A stretch of DNA of 64,000 nt from Lutibacter profundi (GCF_001543325.1 NZ_CP013355.1:1580001-1644000), one strand, 5' to 3'; shown: positions 52,716-61,966, counted from the first letter of the stretch. The notes: generated by a model not told the origin, from the letters alone. Made by a program: numbers and translations.

Positions 52716-52757
52716 ATTTACTGCATTTATAAATTTCATAATGTAAATGCAGTAAAT
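52716..52757 (-). terminator. Terminator of the TonB-dependent receptor gene
   Basis: A perfect 14 bp stem (ATTTACTGCATTTA at 52716-52729 and its complement at 52744-52757) with a 14-base loop, 7 bases after the receptor stop. On the minus strand the arm is followed by TTTTATTT. It separates receptor and transporter transcripts, although both belong to one pathway. Confidence 0.75.
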
Positions 52758-52764
52758 AGTTTTT

Positions 52765-55377
52765 TTAGAAATTAATTGCAACAGACAATCTTACCGATCT
52801 CCCTAAAATTGATCTTCCTAAAAATACTGCTCCATTTGCTGGTGCTCCTCCATCTCCTTCAGTAAGACCTATTGTATTAAATAGGTTTGCTGCATCTAAA
52901 GCAAATCTCAAATTATTAACTTTATAAGACGCTCCTGCATTTACAACTCCAAATTCTGGTAATTCAAATGTATTTCCTATATCGTTATATTTTTTACCAA
53001 AATATGAGTATTTTGCATATACATTAAATTTGTCTGAGATGTTATAATCTGGTCTAAAATTAAAATATACTTTTGAAATTCTCCTAGCTAAATTACCATT
53101 AAGTGACGCCTGAGACCCCTCATAACCACTATACTCAGGATTTTGAATTGTTCCATTAAAATTTAAATTAAATTTACCCATTTTCAAAATAGCTTCTAAC
53201 TCTAATCCAATGTTATTCACATTAGCAAACTTTCTTTCAGAAACTCCTCCCTCTCTTATATCTTGATAGGTAACATTATCCAATTTCATATAAAATGCAT
53301 TCGCAAATAAAGCTAATTTTTCTGAAGAATATTTAAACCCAAGCTCAGATTGATTAACTTTAGTTGGTTCTAATTCTGCAAGAGCTGCATTACCTTGCCC
53401 ACTTTCAACTGCAACATAAAAAGCTTCTTCAATTGGAGATCTAAACCCGTGGCTATATCTCACATAAGACGCTACATTATCACTAAATTTATAATTTGCT
53501 GCAGCAGTATATGACAATTCACTTACATCATAATCCCAATAAACGTAGTTTCCTGTTAAAATATTTACTCCATTATCAGCATTGTTATTTGGTAAAACTC
53601 CTATATCATTTCCCCAAGTACCGTGATCTCCTGATCCCGCATATTTGTCGCTATCGTAACGAAACCCAATATTTAAAGTTAAATCTTCGCTTGCATCTAT
53701 TTCAGCATCAACATAAATAGCATTTAATGTCCCTTTAATTTCAGACTCTCTTTGCAACCAAGAGATTCCTGAAATACCACGATATGTGTATTCTATATTT
53801 GAATTAGTATCTACTAAATTCACCAATCTACCTTCATCTTCAACACTTGCTAAAAAGCTACTCCAATTCCAATTTTGTTTTGATTTCCAATTCGAATAAT
53901 AATATCCTACATTTAGGTTTACTTTGTCTAGGTTAAAATTAAATGCCAAGTTATTGGCAAAATTATCCATCTTCTTTCTGATATTCCAAAAATCAGCTCT
54001 TTTTAAGTTAGTATTAGCATTTAAAGTTGCTCCTCCGTTATTATATGTAAATAAAGCATCACTAGGGTTAATACCTAAACCTGTTGCGTAATCTGCTTGA
54101 CTTGTTACTCCACCCATCCAAGCTGCAGCAAATATTGCATTATAATCTAAATCAATATTGGTTGATTTAAAGCTATTTTTTACAGAAACAATGTCAGATA
54201 ATTCATATTTAAATTCACCACCTACTGCAGTTGTTTTAGGGTGAATACCGTCTTCTAAGTCTGCTTTAAAAAATCCTCCTCCTCCTTGAGGTATATTAAT
54301 ATTAGCCATTTCTCGGTTAGCAAAAGTCCCATAATTAGCATCAAATCCTGAAAATTCTTTTACTTTATTTCCATCTTTTACAAATGGTGTAGATTGGTAA
54401 AAAATTGTTCTGTCATTTAAGTTTTTATAATTAATACGTGCATACCCTTTGTCAAATTTGTATGTTACATTTAGCTTAACCTGACCTCCATTGTTTGCTT
54501 TGTATCCTGGATCTCTAATACCATCATCAACTCTATAGAATCCACCAACATTAAAAAATAATTTATCTTCAACAATGGCTCCTCCTAAGTTGAAATCTGT
54601 TCTAAATAACCCGTAATCACCAACAGTTAATTTAGTGGTTCCTTCAAACTCATTTTGCCCTGTTTTAGATATAAAATTGATAATACCACCTGGTGCTCCT
54701 GATGCATAAATAGATGCTGACCCCCCTTTAATCGCCTCTAATCTTTTTACAGTTGCATCTACTCTTTGAAAATTATCAATATTTGCAAACTGTAATGCTC
54801 CATCTTCAAAAATTGGTAATCCGTCTTCTTGAAATTGTACATACTCATAGGCACCTGCAGTTGGAATTCCACGAGCAAATAAATTATTCCCTGTTTCTCC
54901 TCCAGAGGTTTCAACTAAAAACCCTGGTATTGATTGCAAAAGATCTGCAGTACTTTGAGGTGATCTTTCTTCAATTTGTTTTGCGCTCATTGTAGTAACA
55001 GCAATGCTTGATTCTAGTTTTGTTTTAGGATTTGATGATCCTGTAACAATTACTTCATCAAGAGATAATAAATCTTCTTGCAAAATAAAATTTTGAATCT
55101 CATTTTCACCATCCAGCGTAATCTGATGACTTACAGATTTATAACCTACAAATGATGCAGTAACAACGTATGTCCCATTTGAAACACCTGTTATTTCATA
55201 TTTCCCATTAAAATTAGAAGATGCTCCTTGACTCGCTCCTTCAATAATAATACTTACCCCAGGCAAAGGTTGATTTAAAGCATCAGTAATTATCCCTGAT
55301 ATCGTACCTGTCTGTTGTCCTATTGCATTAGTAATAGCAAATAAAGCAAAGACTGTTAAACATAAAAATTTTTTCAT
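52765..55377 (-). CDS. TonB-dependent receptor (alpha-glucan/maltose uptake likely)
   Basis: An 870-residue outer-membrane receptor: signal peptide (KKFLCLTVFALFAITNAIGQ), carboxypeptidase-D-like domain (about 22-105, GTISGIITDALNQPLPGVSIII), plug (about 120-235, with DEVIVTGSSNPKTKLESSIAV, the TonB-box region) and a 22-strand barrel ending VRLSVAINF. It is shorter than SusC proteins and has no SusD partner gene, so it is a stand-alone receptor. The shared LacI operators and neighbours suggest maltose or maltodextrin as ligand. Confidence 0.88.
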   Translation of the reverse strand: MKKFLCLTVFALFAITNAIGQQTGTISGIITDALNQPLPGVSIIIEGASQGASSNFNGKYEITGVSNGTYVVTASFVGYKSVSHQITLDGENEIQNFILQEDLLSLDEVIVTGSSNPKTKLESSIAVTTMSAKQIEERSPQSTADLLQSIPGFLVETSGGETGNNLFARGIPTAGAYEYVQFQEDGLPIFEDGALQFANIDNFQRVDATVKRLEAIKGGSASIYASGAPGGIINFISKTGQNEFEGTTKLTVGDYGLFRTDFNLGGAIVEDKLFFNVGGFYRVDDGIRDPGYKANNGGQVKLNVTYKFDKGYARINYKNLNDRTIFYQSTPFVKDGNKVKEFSGFDANYGTFANREMANINIPQGGGGFFKADLEDGIHPKTTAVGGEFKYELSDIVSVKNSFKSTNIDLDYNAIFAAAWMGGVTSQADYATGLGINPSDALFTYNNGGATLNANTNLKRADFWNIRKKMDNFANNLAFNFNLDKVNLNVGYYYSNWKSKQNWNWSSFLASVEDEGRLVNLVDTNSNIEYTYRGISGISWLQRESEIKGTLNAIYVDAEIDASEDLTLNIGFRYDSDKYAGSGDHGTWGNDIGVLPNNNADNGVNILTGNYVYWDYDVSELSYTAAANYKFSDNVASYVRYSHGFRSPIEEAFYVAVESGQGNAALAELEPTKVNQSELGFKYSSEKLALFANAFYMKLDNVTYQDIREGGVSERKFANVNNIGLELEAILKMGKFNLNFNGTIQNPEYSGYEGSQASLNGNLARRISKVYFNFRPDYNISDKFNVYAKYSYFGKKYNDIGNTFELPEFGVVNAGASYKVNNLRFALDAANLFNTIGLTEGDGGAPANGAVFLGRSILGRSVRLSVAINF

Positions 55378-55457
55378 CTTTTATTAATTTAGTTTAAATA
55401 ATTTGATTTACTTTTTAAAAGTAGTCACATTTCACACAGCTCATTCTCGTTTTTTTT

Positions 55458-55499
55458 ACGAAATCGATTGCGAAAACTACGAAATCGATTGCGAAAACT
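55458..55499. promoter_or_regulatory. Two tandem LacI-type operators
   Basis: A 21 bp unit with core AAATCGATTGCG is repeated perfectly in tandem (55458-55478 and 55479-55499), 80 bases before the receptor start and 100 bases before divergent lacI. The core's imperfect dyad around CGAT resembles LacI/GalR-family operators. The regulator encoded next door is the natural candidate. Exact repetition at 21 bp, two helical turns, places both sites on the same DNA face. Confidence 0.7.
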
Positions 55500-55599
55500 T
55501 TTTTACTATTTTAAAATTATAAAGATTTAAACAAGTATTAAATTTTCAATTATAAAAAGTTAATAAATTATCCTAATTTAGAGCAATTATTTTTTTTAG

Positions 55600-56619
55600 A
55601 TGAAGCCAATTACCTTAAAAGACATTGCGTTAAAATTAAATATTTCAGTAACAACGGTTTCTAAAGCATTACAAGGCCGAAGAGATGTTAGCAAATCAAC
55701 ACGCCAATCAGTTGTTGATTTAGCTGAAGAAATGAATTATGTCCCAAATTCAGTAGCTGTTAACTTAAGAACACAGCAAACTAAAACTATTGGGGTTATT
55801 ATTCCAACTGTTGTTCATCAATTTTTTTCCAAAGTAATTGATGGTGTAATTGAGGAAGCGGAGAAGCAAGGATACTTAGTAATAACATTACAATCAAATG
55901 AAAATTTTGAGTTTGAAAAAAAACAGTTACAATTATTAATGCAAAAAAGAGTTGATGGAATTCTAATTTCCCTCTCTAATGAAACTCAGCATTGTAATCA
56001 TTTAAATGAAATAATCAAAAATGAAATTCCTATAGTTCTTTTTGATAAAATTTATAAGCTCGCCAATTGCTCTAAAGTGTATATTGATGATCAACAAGCG
56101 GCGTATAATGCGGTCACTAGTTTAATTAAAAAAGGATACAAACGAATTGCACATTTTAGAGGTTCATTAACACCTCAAAACTCAATTGATCGATTTTTAG
56201 GTTATAAAAGGGCACTTACAGATAACGATATTGAATTTGATGCTTCACTTGTATATTTATGTAATAACAATGATGATTTCAATGATGGTTATAACAATGC
56301 TAATAAATTATTAATAGAACAAAATAATGTTGATGCTATTTTTGCTATTACTGATCTTATTGCCGTAGGGATACTCAAATGTTTTAATGAAAAAGGAATT
56401 AAAATCCCTAAAGATATTGCAGTATTTGGGTTTAGTGACTGGTTTATGGCATCTGTAGTTACCCCTTCTTTGTCTTCTGTAAAACAACCTAGTTTTGAAA
56501 TGGGTAGAAAAGCTACTGAAATTTTAATTGATGAAATTAAAAACCTCAATAAGAATATTTCATATTCATTTCAAAATGTAGTTTTACCTACAACTTTAGC
56601 TATTAGAGATTCTATTTAA
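55600..56619 (+). CDS. LacI/GalR family transcriptional regulator
   Basis: A 339-residue regulator: N-terminal LacI helix-turn-helix and hinge (ITLKDIALKLNISVTTVSKAL, VVDLAEEMNYVPNSVAVNLR), then a periplasmic-binding-protein-like effector domain (TIGVIIPTVVHQFFSKVIDG, DAIFAITDLIAVGILKCF, FGFSDWFMASVVTP). It is transcribed divergently from the receptor gene, with the tandem operators between them, and probably controls the maltose cassette including itself. Effector unknown, likely a sugar or sugar phosphate. Confidence 0.92.
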   Translation: MKPITLKDIALKLNISVTTVSKALQGRRDVSKSTRQSVVDLAEEMNYVPNSVAVNLRTQQTKTIGVIIPTVVHQFFSKVIDGVIEEAEKQGYLVITLQSNENFEFEKKQLQLLMQKRVDGILISLSNETQHCNHLNEIIKNEIPIVLFDKIYKLANCSKVYIDDQQAAYNAVTSLIKKGYKRIAHFRGSLTPQNSIDRFLGYKRALTDNDIEFDASLVYLCNNNDDFNDGYNNANKLLIEQNNVDAIFAITDLIAVGILKCFNEKGIKIPKDIAVFGFSDWFMASVVTPSLSSVKQPSFEMGRKATEILIDEIKNLNKNISYSFQNVVLPTTLAIRDSI

Positions 56620-56732
56620 TTATTATTGAAGTTTTCGAAAATAAAGATTAAAAACAGACTTAAAATAATTCACTTTTAAATATTTATGCATTTTCAACTT
56701 TTTAAAAAGTCTCTATTAAAATCAATTAAAAA

Positions 56733-56754
56733 AAATCCCGCTGCAGCGGGATTT
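56733..56754 (-). terminator. Terminator of the molybdoenzyme operon
   Basis: A perfect 22-base palindromic hairpin (AAATCCCGC-TGCA and complement), 6 bases after the oxidoreductase stop; A-tracts on both sides give U-tracts in either direction, so it may also stop lacI transcription. It lies outside the 42 bp repeated segment, on the cassette side. Confidence 0.8.
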
Positions 56755-56760
56755 AAGTTC

Positions 56761-59661
56761 TTATTTCTCCTTATCAATATAGTAAACAGATTCATCTGGT
56801 TTGAAGGCTCTATTAAACCACAATGGTCTTCGTTCTCCATTTGGTCCTGGTGCAGGGCGCGTCATTGCTAACCATTCTTTATATACTTCATGAGATTTAT
56901 TAGTATCAACAAAAATATCTCCATATTTTTCGTCCTTTCCAGGTTTTTCAATTCGTACTCGTTGATGCCAAGTGTGCATACCACTAATTGGATCTGGATG
57001 TACGGCATGTGTAATGTTTTGATGTACACCACCATCTTTCCAAAAAATACGTTTCGAATCTTTGTCGCTCGATTCAAATGGTTTAATCCCTGAAATGGTA
57101 TTCATTTTCCAAACTCCCTTACCATCAGTTTCAATATTTACGGTATTGGTTGCCCAACGATTTCCTGTTTTGTCTTGGGATCTTCTCCAACGTCCAATAT
57201 GATGTGAACAGGCAACTACACCTGGTTTCATACTTTGCGTTACCCAAACTTTATCAATAAAATAACCAATATCGGTATTTAACTTCACCAAATCACCTGT
57301 TTGGAATCCCCATTTCTTAGCATCATCTGGGTGCATCCAAATTGGGTTTCTATTGGAAATTTCAACCAACCATTTTGCATTTCCAGAGCGTGAATGAATT
57401 AATGTTGGTAATCTAAATGTAGGAACCAACACATATTCTCCTTTTGACTTATCCAATACATCATTATGAATATGACTTTTAATATACGTTGGTGTAGCAT
57501 ACTCCGGCCATTTCCAATCTACCATAGTTTGTGAATAAAACTCGTTTTTACGAGATGGCGTTGGGAAACCTACACAAGGTTTGCCTTTTATCATGACCCC
57601 AATAGGTTTGCCATTTTTTGAAATTACATCATTAGTTGGGTCTACTTTAGTTCCTTTTAGTTGTTCTTCACTTAATAAATTTTCATTCATTTTATAAGAC
57701 TCTCCTTTTTCAATTTCATAAGCACCGTACTTTTTCATGTATTCTAATGCTGCAAATTGTCCAGTAAATCCGTCTGCTTTTGCAGTTTCATTCAACCCTT
57801 TAATTCTTTCAAAAATATATTGGTAATATTCATCTATTGTAATTTTTTCTCCTGGTCTGTACGGAGATTCAAATGTTTTACGAATTCCCATACTTCCATC
57901 AGGATCAATTCTCCAAGATAATTCTATAAAAAATTCATCTTCTTCCCAAACTTCACCCGGATTTGCTTCATAGGTTAATTTTACTGGTTTGCCATTTCTA
58001 CGTGCAGCCTCTCTTAATACTGGCTGACGGAATGCTACCCAAGTTCCGCCATGTGTTGCGTAACTATTTAAATCGTGACGCTCTGATGCCAATCCCATTG
58101 GCAACACAAAATCTGCATAAAAAGCAGTTTCGTTCCAAGTTGGAGTTAACGCAGCATGGAGTCCAAATTTTGTTTCATCAGAAAACATTTCCATCCAAGT
58201 AAATCCATCAGGATATGTCCAAACTGGATTAAATACTCGTGAAAAATACACATCCATTTTACCTCTTCCTTCTTTTAAGAAATGTGGTAATAACTGACTC
58301 ATTTCAAAAAATGCTAATGGATATTCTTTTGGGAAATGTAATTCATTCCATTTTTTCTGAGGTGCTGGCGGATTTGGTTGTGTTGGCTTGAATTTGTTCC
58401 AAGAATTTGGAGATGTTCCTCCCTTGGCACCAACTGCTCCAGTTAAAACAGTTAGAAAATGTAAACAACGAGCTACTGCCCAACCTCCTAGGTTTGAAGC
58501 GCCTGCTGCTCGCCAGTTATGAGATGCAAAACGTTCACCTGCTTCCCCAATTTTATGCGCTATTTCAACAATCATTTCAGCTTTAACACCCGATTCTTTC
58601 TCTGCATATTCAGGAGTAAATTCTTTATACTCTTCTATCATTTCAGCAATATAATTCTCAAAAGTTATTTCTTTATCTGAATGTCTTGCTTGTAAATATT
58701 CTTTCCAGTTAGTCCAATTTTCCAGATATTCTCTATTGTACAATCCTTCTTCCAAAATAATTAAAGCCATGGCTAATAAAACAGCAGCTTCAGTTCCTGG
58801 ATAAGAAGGCAACCAATAATCGGACATACTCGCAGTGTTTGATAAACGAGGATCCATGGTTGCTAATTTGGCTCCCTTCATTTTGCCTTCAATAATACGT
58901 TGTGCATGCGGATTGAAATAATGTCCAGACTCTAAATGTGCAGAAATCAATAATATAAATTTTGCTTCAGCGTGATCTGGTGATGGTCTGTCATACCCAT
59001 ACCATAAATTATATCCAAAACGAGCTCCTGAAGAACAAATATTGGTATGTGAGTTATGCCCATCAATTCCCCAACCTTGTAAAATCCAGTTCATAAATTT
59101 TTCATTTCCTGGTCTTCCTACGTGGTAGGCAATTTCATTGTGACGATCTTCAAGAATTGCTTTTCTTATACGAGCCGCAATAGTATCTAAAACTTCATCC
59201 CAAGAAACACGTTCCCACTCACCGTCTCCTCGCTTTCCCTTTCTCTTTAAAGGAAATAAAATTCTATCTGGATCTGTAACTTGATTTATGGTAGCAGGTC
59301 CTTTTGCACAATTTCTTCCTCTACTTCCGGGGTGATACGGATTTCCTTCAAACTTTTTAACTTCTTGTGTTTCTTTATCTATAAAAGCTGTTAAACCACA
59401 AGCACTTTCACAGTTAAAACACGTTGTTGGTATAATTTGATAGGTCTTTTTTTCTTTTCTAGGCCATACTTTTGGATTGTATTCAACCCAATTATCCCAT
59501 TTTTCTGGTGGTGGGAAATTTTCATATAGTTGCGCAACCTCCTCATCTGAAAATTGACGCATATCGCCATCAAATTCTTGATAACCCTCTTTGTGCAGAT
59601 TTGGAATAATTCCTAATTTTTCTGCTATATTTTCTATAAACGATGGTTTTTTATAACCCAT
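56761..59661 (-). CDS. Molybdopterin oxidoreductase, catalytic subunit (DMSO reductase family, SoeA/PsrA-like)
   Basis: A 966-residue Mo-bis-MGD enzyme. The FS0 [4Fe-4S] ligands are Cys81, Cys84, Cys88 (TTCFNCESACGL) and Cys118 (GRNCAKG); the probable Mo ligand is Cys209 in NICSSGARFG. No Tat signal precedes them, so the enzyme should face the cytoplasm, as in the sulfite dehydrogenase SoeA. The N-terminal 75 residues are an extra non-catalytic extension. Substrate cannot be read from sequence: sulfite, polysulfide, thiosulfate or another oxyanion are possible. Its last 14 codons occur again at 48151. It follows the FeS/NrfD subunit gene by 16 bases. Confidence 0.85.
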   Translation of the reverse strand: MGYKKPSFIENIAEKLGIIPNLHKEGYQEFDGDMRQFSDEEVAQLYENFPPPEKWDNWVEYNPKVWPRKEKKTYQIIPTTCFNCESACGLTAFIDKETQEVKKFEGNPYHPGSRGRNCAKGPATINQVTDPDRILFPLKRKGKRGDGEWERVSWDEVLDTIAARIRKAILEDRHNEIAYHVGRPGNEKFMNWILQGWGIDGHNSHTNICSSGARFGYNLWYGYDRPSPDHAEAKFILLISAHLESGHYFNPHAQRIIEGKMKGAKLATMDPRLSNTASMSDYWLPSYPGTEAAVLLAMALIILEEGLYNREYLENWTNWKEYLQARHSDKEITFENYIAEMIEEYKEFTPEYAEKESGVKAEMIVEIAHKIGEAGERFASHNWRAAGASNLGGWAVARCLHFLTVLTGAVGAKGGTSPNSWNKFKPTQPNPPAPQKKWNELHFPKEYPLAFFEMSQLLPHFLKEGRGKMDVYFSRVFNPVWTYPDGFTWMEMFSDETKFGLHAALTPTWNETAFYADFVLPMGLASERHDLNSYATHGGTWVAFRQPVLREAARRNGKPVKLTYEANPGEVWEEDEFFIELSWRIDPDGSMGIRKTFESPYRPGEKITIDEYYQYIFERIKGLNETAKADGFTGQFAALEYMKKYGAYEIEKGESYKMNENLLSEEQLKGTKVDPTNDVISKNGKPIGVMIKGKPCVGFPTPSRKNEFYSQTMVDWKWPEYATPTYIKSHIHNDVLDKSKGEYVLVPTFRLPTLIHSRSGNAKWLVEISNRNPIWMHPDDAKKWGFQTGDLVKLNTDIGYFIDKVWVTQSMKPGVVACSHHIGRWRRSQDKTGNRWATNTVNIETDGKGVWKMNTISGIKPFESSDKDSKRIFWKDGGVHQNITHAVHPDPISGMHTWHQRVRIEKPGKDEKYGDIFVDTNKSHEVYKEWLAMTRPAPGPNGERRPLWFNRAFKPDESVYYIDKEK

Positions 59662-59677
59662 AATTTTAAATTTTAAA

Positions 59678-61294
59678 TTAAGCTAATGGAATTCTCTGAG
59701 GCGCTTCCACCCAAATTTTTTCAGTGATTAAAATTCCTATTAATACACATATTCCTGAAACAACTGTTAACAGTCCTCCATTTCCAAAAAATAACAATGC
59801 TAATGGAATGATATTGCCTATTAAAACTGTAACCATCCAAAATAGATTTTTATATCTCCCTTTGGTAATCATTTTAACAACTGTTTTTGCAGCTGTTGTA
59901 GGATGCGTAATTGTTAATTCAGTTACCAATGTAAATAGGTTAACAACTAGCGCAATAATCATGGTGTTTTTTAAGATGCTCATCCATTCTTCATTTCCAA
60001 ATACTAAAGAAGCAATCACAAAAATTGCAACTCCTGCCATAATGCTGTGCACTAACATGTGTAATGGTAATGTTGGACTTTGCCAAAAATCGCGCCCTTT
60101 TGCTTGCGCAAATAAGAATGCTGTATAAATAGCTAATAATACTGCAAAAACAGCTGTTACCCATAGTAAAACAGTTTCTCCAACATGTACTTCAAAGAAT
60201 GTCATGGCTCCCCAAACGGTTACTAACAATCCAAAAACTGTAATTGTGTAACCTCCTTTTACTAACCAAGAATTCCATTGTGGACGTAATAAAACGTTTA
60301 AGAAACGATCTGGCCTGTCTAAATCCATTACCAAGAATAATCCCGTTAAAGCTAAGAATGTTAATGAAATTCCTGCTGACCATAATTTAGCTGTTGAAGA
60401 TACTTCATAACCCAACATAATTGCTAAAAATGGAATTAAAAATGCGCCTGCTGCAATTGCTTTTGTAAACACATACGCTGAAACTTCCCAACCCCATAAA
60501 ATACCTTTATCTGGCGTATCATAAACTCTACGAGCTTTCCCAGTTAGTACATCAATATAATTTGGATTTTTACTTTCTTTCTTTTGATAAGCTGCCTGAA
60601 TATCATTATCTATAGTCATTTGTAATAAATCTACATCATTATTGGTATGCATCATTTTTTCAGCCGCTTTTGCAAAATGCCCAACACCACGTGCTTGTGA
60701 ATTCCACAAACCTGGCCCAGATTTATCTGTTGCTTCAGGAACTAAAGAAGCGTCATCAGCATCAATATAAAATAAATTTGGCTTGGTGCCTTTTTCTGGC
60801 TTACGAACTTTCACTGCTTGACGTGCCAATAATTGAGAGATTTCAGTAGCAGGATTATCCATGTCTCCAGCAATAATTGCATGTTCTGGGCAAACCGACA
60901 CACAAGCGGGCTCTCTACCTACATCAACTCTATGTGCACAATAATTACATTTTGCAGCAGTATTAGTGTTTGGGTCAATATATAACGCATCATACGGACA
61001 AGCTTGCATACAAGATTTGCAACCAATACAACGGTTATTATCAAAATCTACAATACCATCATCACGTGTATATAATGCTTCAACTGGACAAATTTCCACA
61101 CAAGGTGCATCTGTACAATGGTTACATCTCATTACTGAAAAAATTCGACGTGTATCTGGAAATTCTCCTTTTTCTACTTGTTTAACATACGTTCTGTTAA
61201 CGCCAACTGCAACATCATGTTCTGACTTACAAGCTGTTGTACAAGCATGACAACCAATACATTTCCGATTGTCAATTATAAAACCATACTTCAT
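59678..61294 (-). CDS. Fused four-cluster ferredoxin and NrfD/PsrC-type membrane subunit
   Basis: A 538-residue fusion. Residues 1-200 are a DmsB/PsrB-type ferredoxin with four Cys quartets (12/15/18/22, 57/60/65/69, 89/92/95/99, 116/119/131/135). A linker of about 70 residues follows. Residues 265-538 form about eight membrane helices of the NrfD/PsrC type (GWEVSAYVFTKAIAAGAFLIP, LDRPDRFLNVLLRPQWNSW). Together with the Mo subunit it makes a complete quinone-linked complex in just two proteins; usually the FeS and membrane parts are separate genes. No signal peptide, so the clusters face the cytoplasm. Confidence 0.88.
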   Translation of the reverse strand: MKYGFIIDNRKCIGCHACTTACKSEHDVAVGVNRTYVKQVEKGEFPDTRRIFSVMRCNHCTDAPCVEICPVEALYTRDDGIVDFDNNRCIGCKSCMQACPYDALYIDPNTNTAAKCNYCAHRVDVGREPACVSVCPEHAIIAGDMDNPATEISQLLARQAVKVRKPEKGTKPNLFYIDADDASLVPEATDKSGPGLWNSQARGVGHFAKAAEKMMHTNNDVDLLQMTIDNDIQAAYQKKESKNPNYIDVLTGKARRVYDTPDKGILWGWEVSAYVFTKAIAAGAFLIPFLAIMLGYEVSSTAKLWSAGISLTFLALTGLFLVMDLDRPDRFLNVLLRPQWNSWLVKGGYTITVFGLLVTVWGAMTFFEVHVGETVLLWVTAVFAVLLAIYTAFLFAQAKGRDFWQSPTLPLHMLVHSIMAGVAIFVIASLVFGNEEWMSILKNTMIIALVVNLFTLVTELTITHPTTAAKTVVKMITKGRYKNLFWMVTVLIGNIIPLALLFFGNGGLLTVVSGICVLIGILITEKIWVEAPQRIPLA

Positions 61295-61348
61295 ATTTTA
61301 TTAAAATAATTTAGTGTTAACAAATTTAACTATTGACAATGTTAGTAT

Positions 61349-61364
61349 TGTGACAAATATCACA
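61349..61364. promoter_or_regulatory. Crp/Fnr-type operator upstream of the molybdoenzyme operon
   Basis: TGTGA-CAAATA-TCACA, an exact match to the TGTGA-N6-TCACA core used by Crp and by HcpR-type regulators. It lies 54 bases before the FeS/NrfD start and 87 bases before divergent moaD. A second overlapping inverted pair (ACAAT-N6-ATTGT, 61336-61351) precedes it. A Crp/Fnr-family protein, probably redox or nitrosative-stress responsive, is expected to control the operon. Confidence 0.6.
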
Positions 61365-61423
61365 TAATATATTATTTAGAATCAATTTAAATTACACACC
61401 TGATTTATTAACTAGAAATAATT

Positions 61424-61431
61424 TACTTTTG
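61424..61431 (+). promoter_or_regulatory. Candidate -7 element for moaD
   Basis: TACTTTTG, a full TAnnTTTG match, 20 bases before the moaD start. The upstream TTTA at 61404-61407 is a weak -33 element at 16 bases' spacing. Confidence 0.42.
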
Positions 61432-61451
61432 CTCTAAATTAATGTATAATA

Positions 61452-61694
61452 ATGAATATTACTGTTTTATTTTTTGGTATTACTACTGACCTTGTTGGAG
61501 AAAGTTTATTACATTATAACTTACAGGGAAAATCTAGTGTTAAAGAATTAAAAGAGACTTTAAAATTAAAGTATTCTACTTTAAAAAACATACACGAATA
61601 TGCCATTGCAGTTAATGAAGAGTATGTTAATGATGAATTTTTAATTAAGGATGGTGACATCGTAGCTATTATTCCGCCTGTAAGTGGTGGCTAA
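61452..61694 (+). CDS. moaD: Molybdopterin synthase small subunit MoaD
   Basis: An 80-residue ubiquitin-fold sulfur carrier ending in the essential Gly-Gly (IIPPVSGG), whose thiocarboxylate donates sulfur to precursor Z in molybdopterin synthesis. NITVLFFGITTDLVGE is typical of the N-terminal strand. It stands divergent to the molybdoenzyme operon, linking cofactor supply with its consumer. Its last 4 bases overlap the convergent DUF3817 gene. Confidence 0.92.
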   Translation: MNITVLFFGITTDLVGESLLHYNLQGKSSVKELKETLKLKYSTLKNIHEYAIAVNEEYVNDEFLIKDGDIVAIIPPVSGG

Positions 61695-61966
61695 TTTTTT
61701 AAGTGTTTTTTATCTATATAAAATGTACCAAATGGAATAACAGATGCTATTAAAACTGTCCAAGTAGTTTTAGCTTCCCATTTTAATTCGTATTTCAGCA
61801 TAATTGCAAATACAACATACACTAAAAATAATATTCCGTGCGGCATTCCAAGCATTTTAACAAAAGAATCGTTTCCTGCAAAATATTTGATTGGAGTTGC
61901 AATAAATAACAACAATAAAAATGATATCCCTTCTAAAAAGCTAATAATTCTAAATATACTTTTCAT
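61691..61966 (-). CDS. DUF3817 family small membrane protein
   Basis: A 91-residue protein with three membrane helices; the pattern FLEGISFLLLLFIATPIKYFAG, then GMPHGILFLVYVVF and a helix before PFGTFYID, is the DUF3817 signature. Function unknown. It lies between moaD and moaE on the opposite strand, breaking what would otherwise be a moaDE pair. Confidence 0.85.
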   Translation of the reverse strand: MKSIFRIISFLEGISFLLLLFIATPIKYFAGNDSFVKMLGMPHGILFLVYVVFAIMLKYELKWEAKTTWTVLIASVIPFGTFYIDKKHLKN

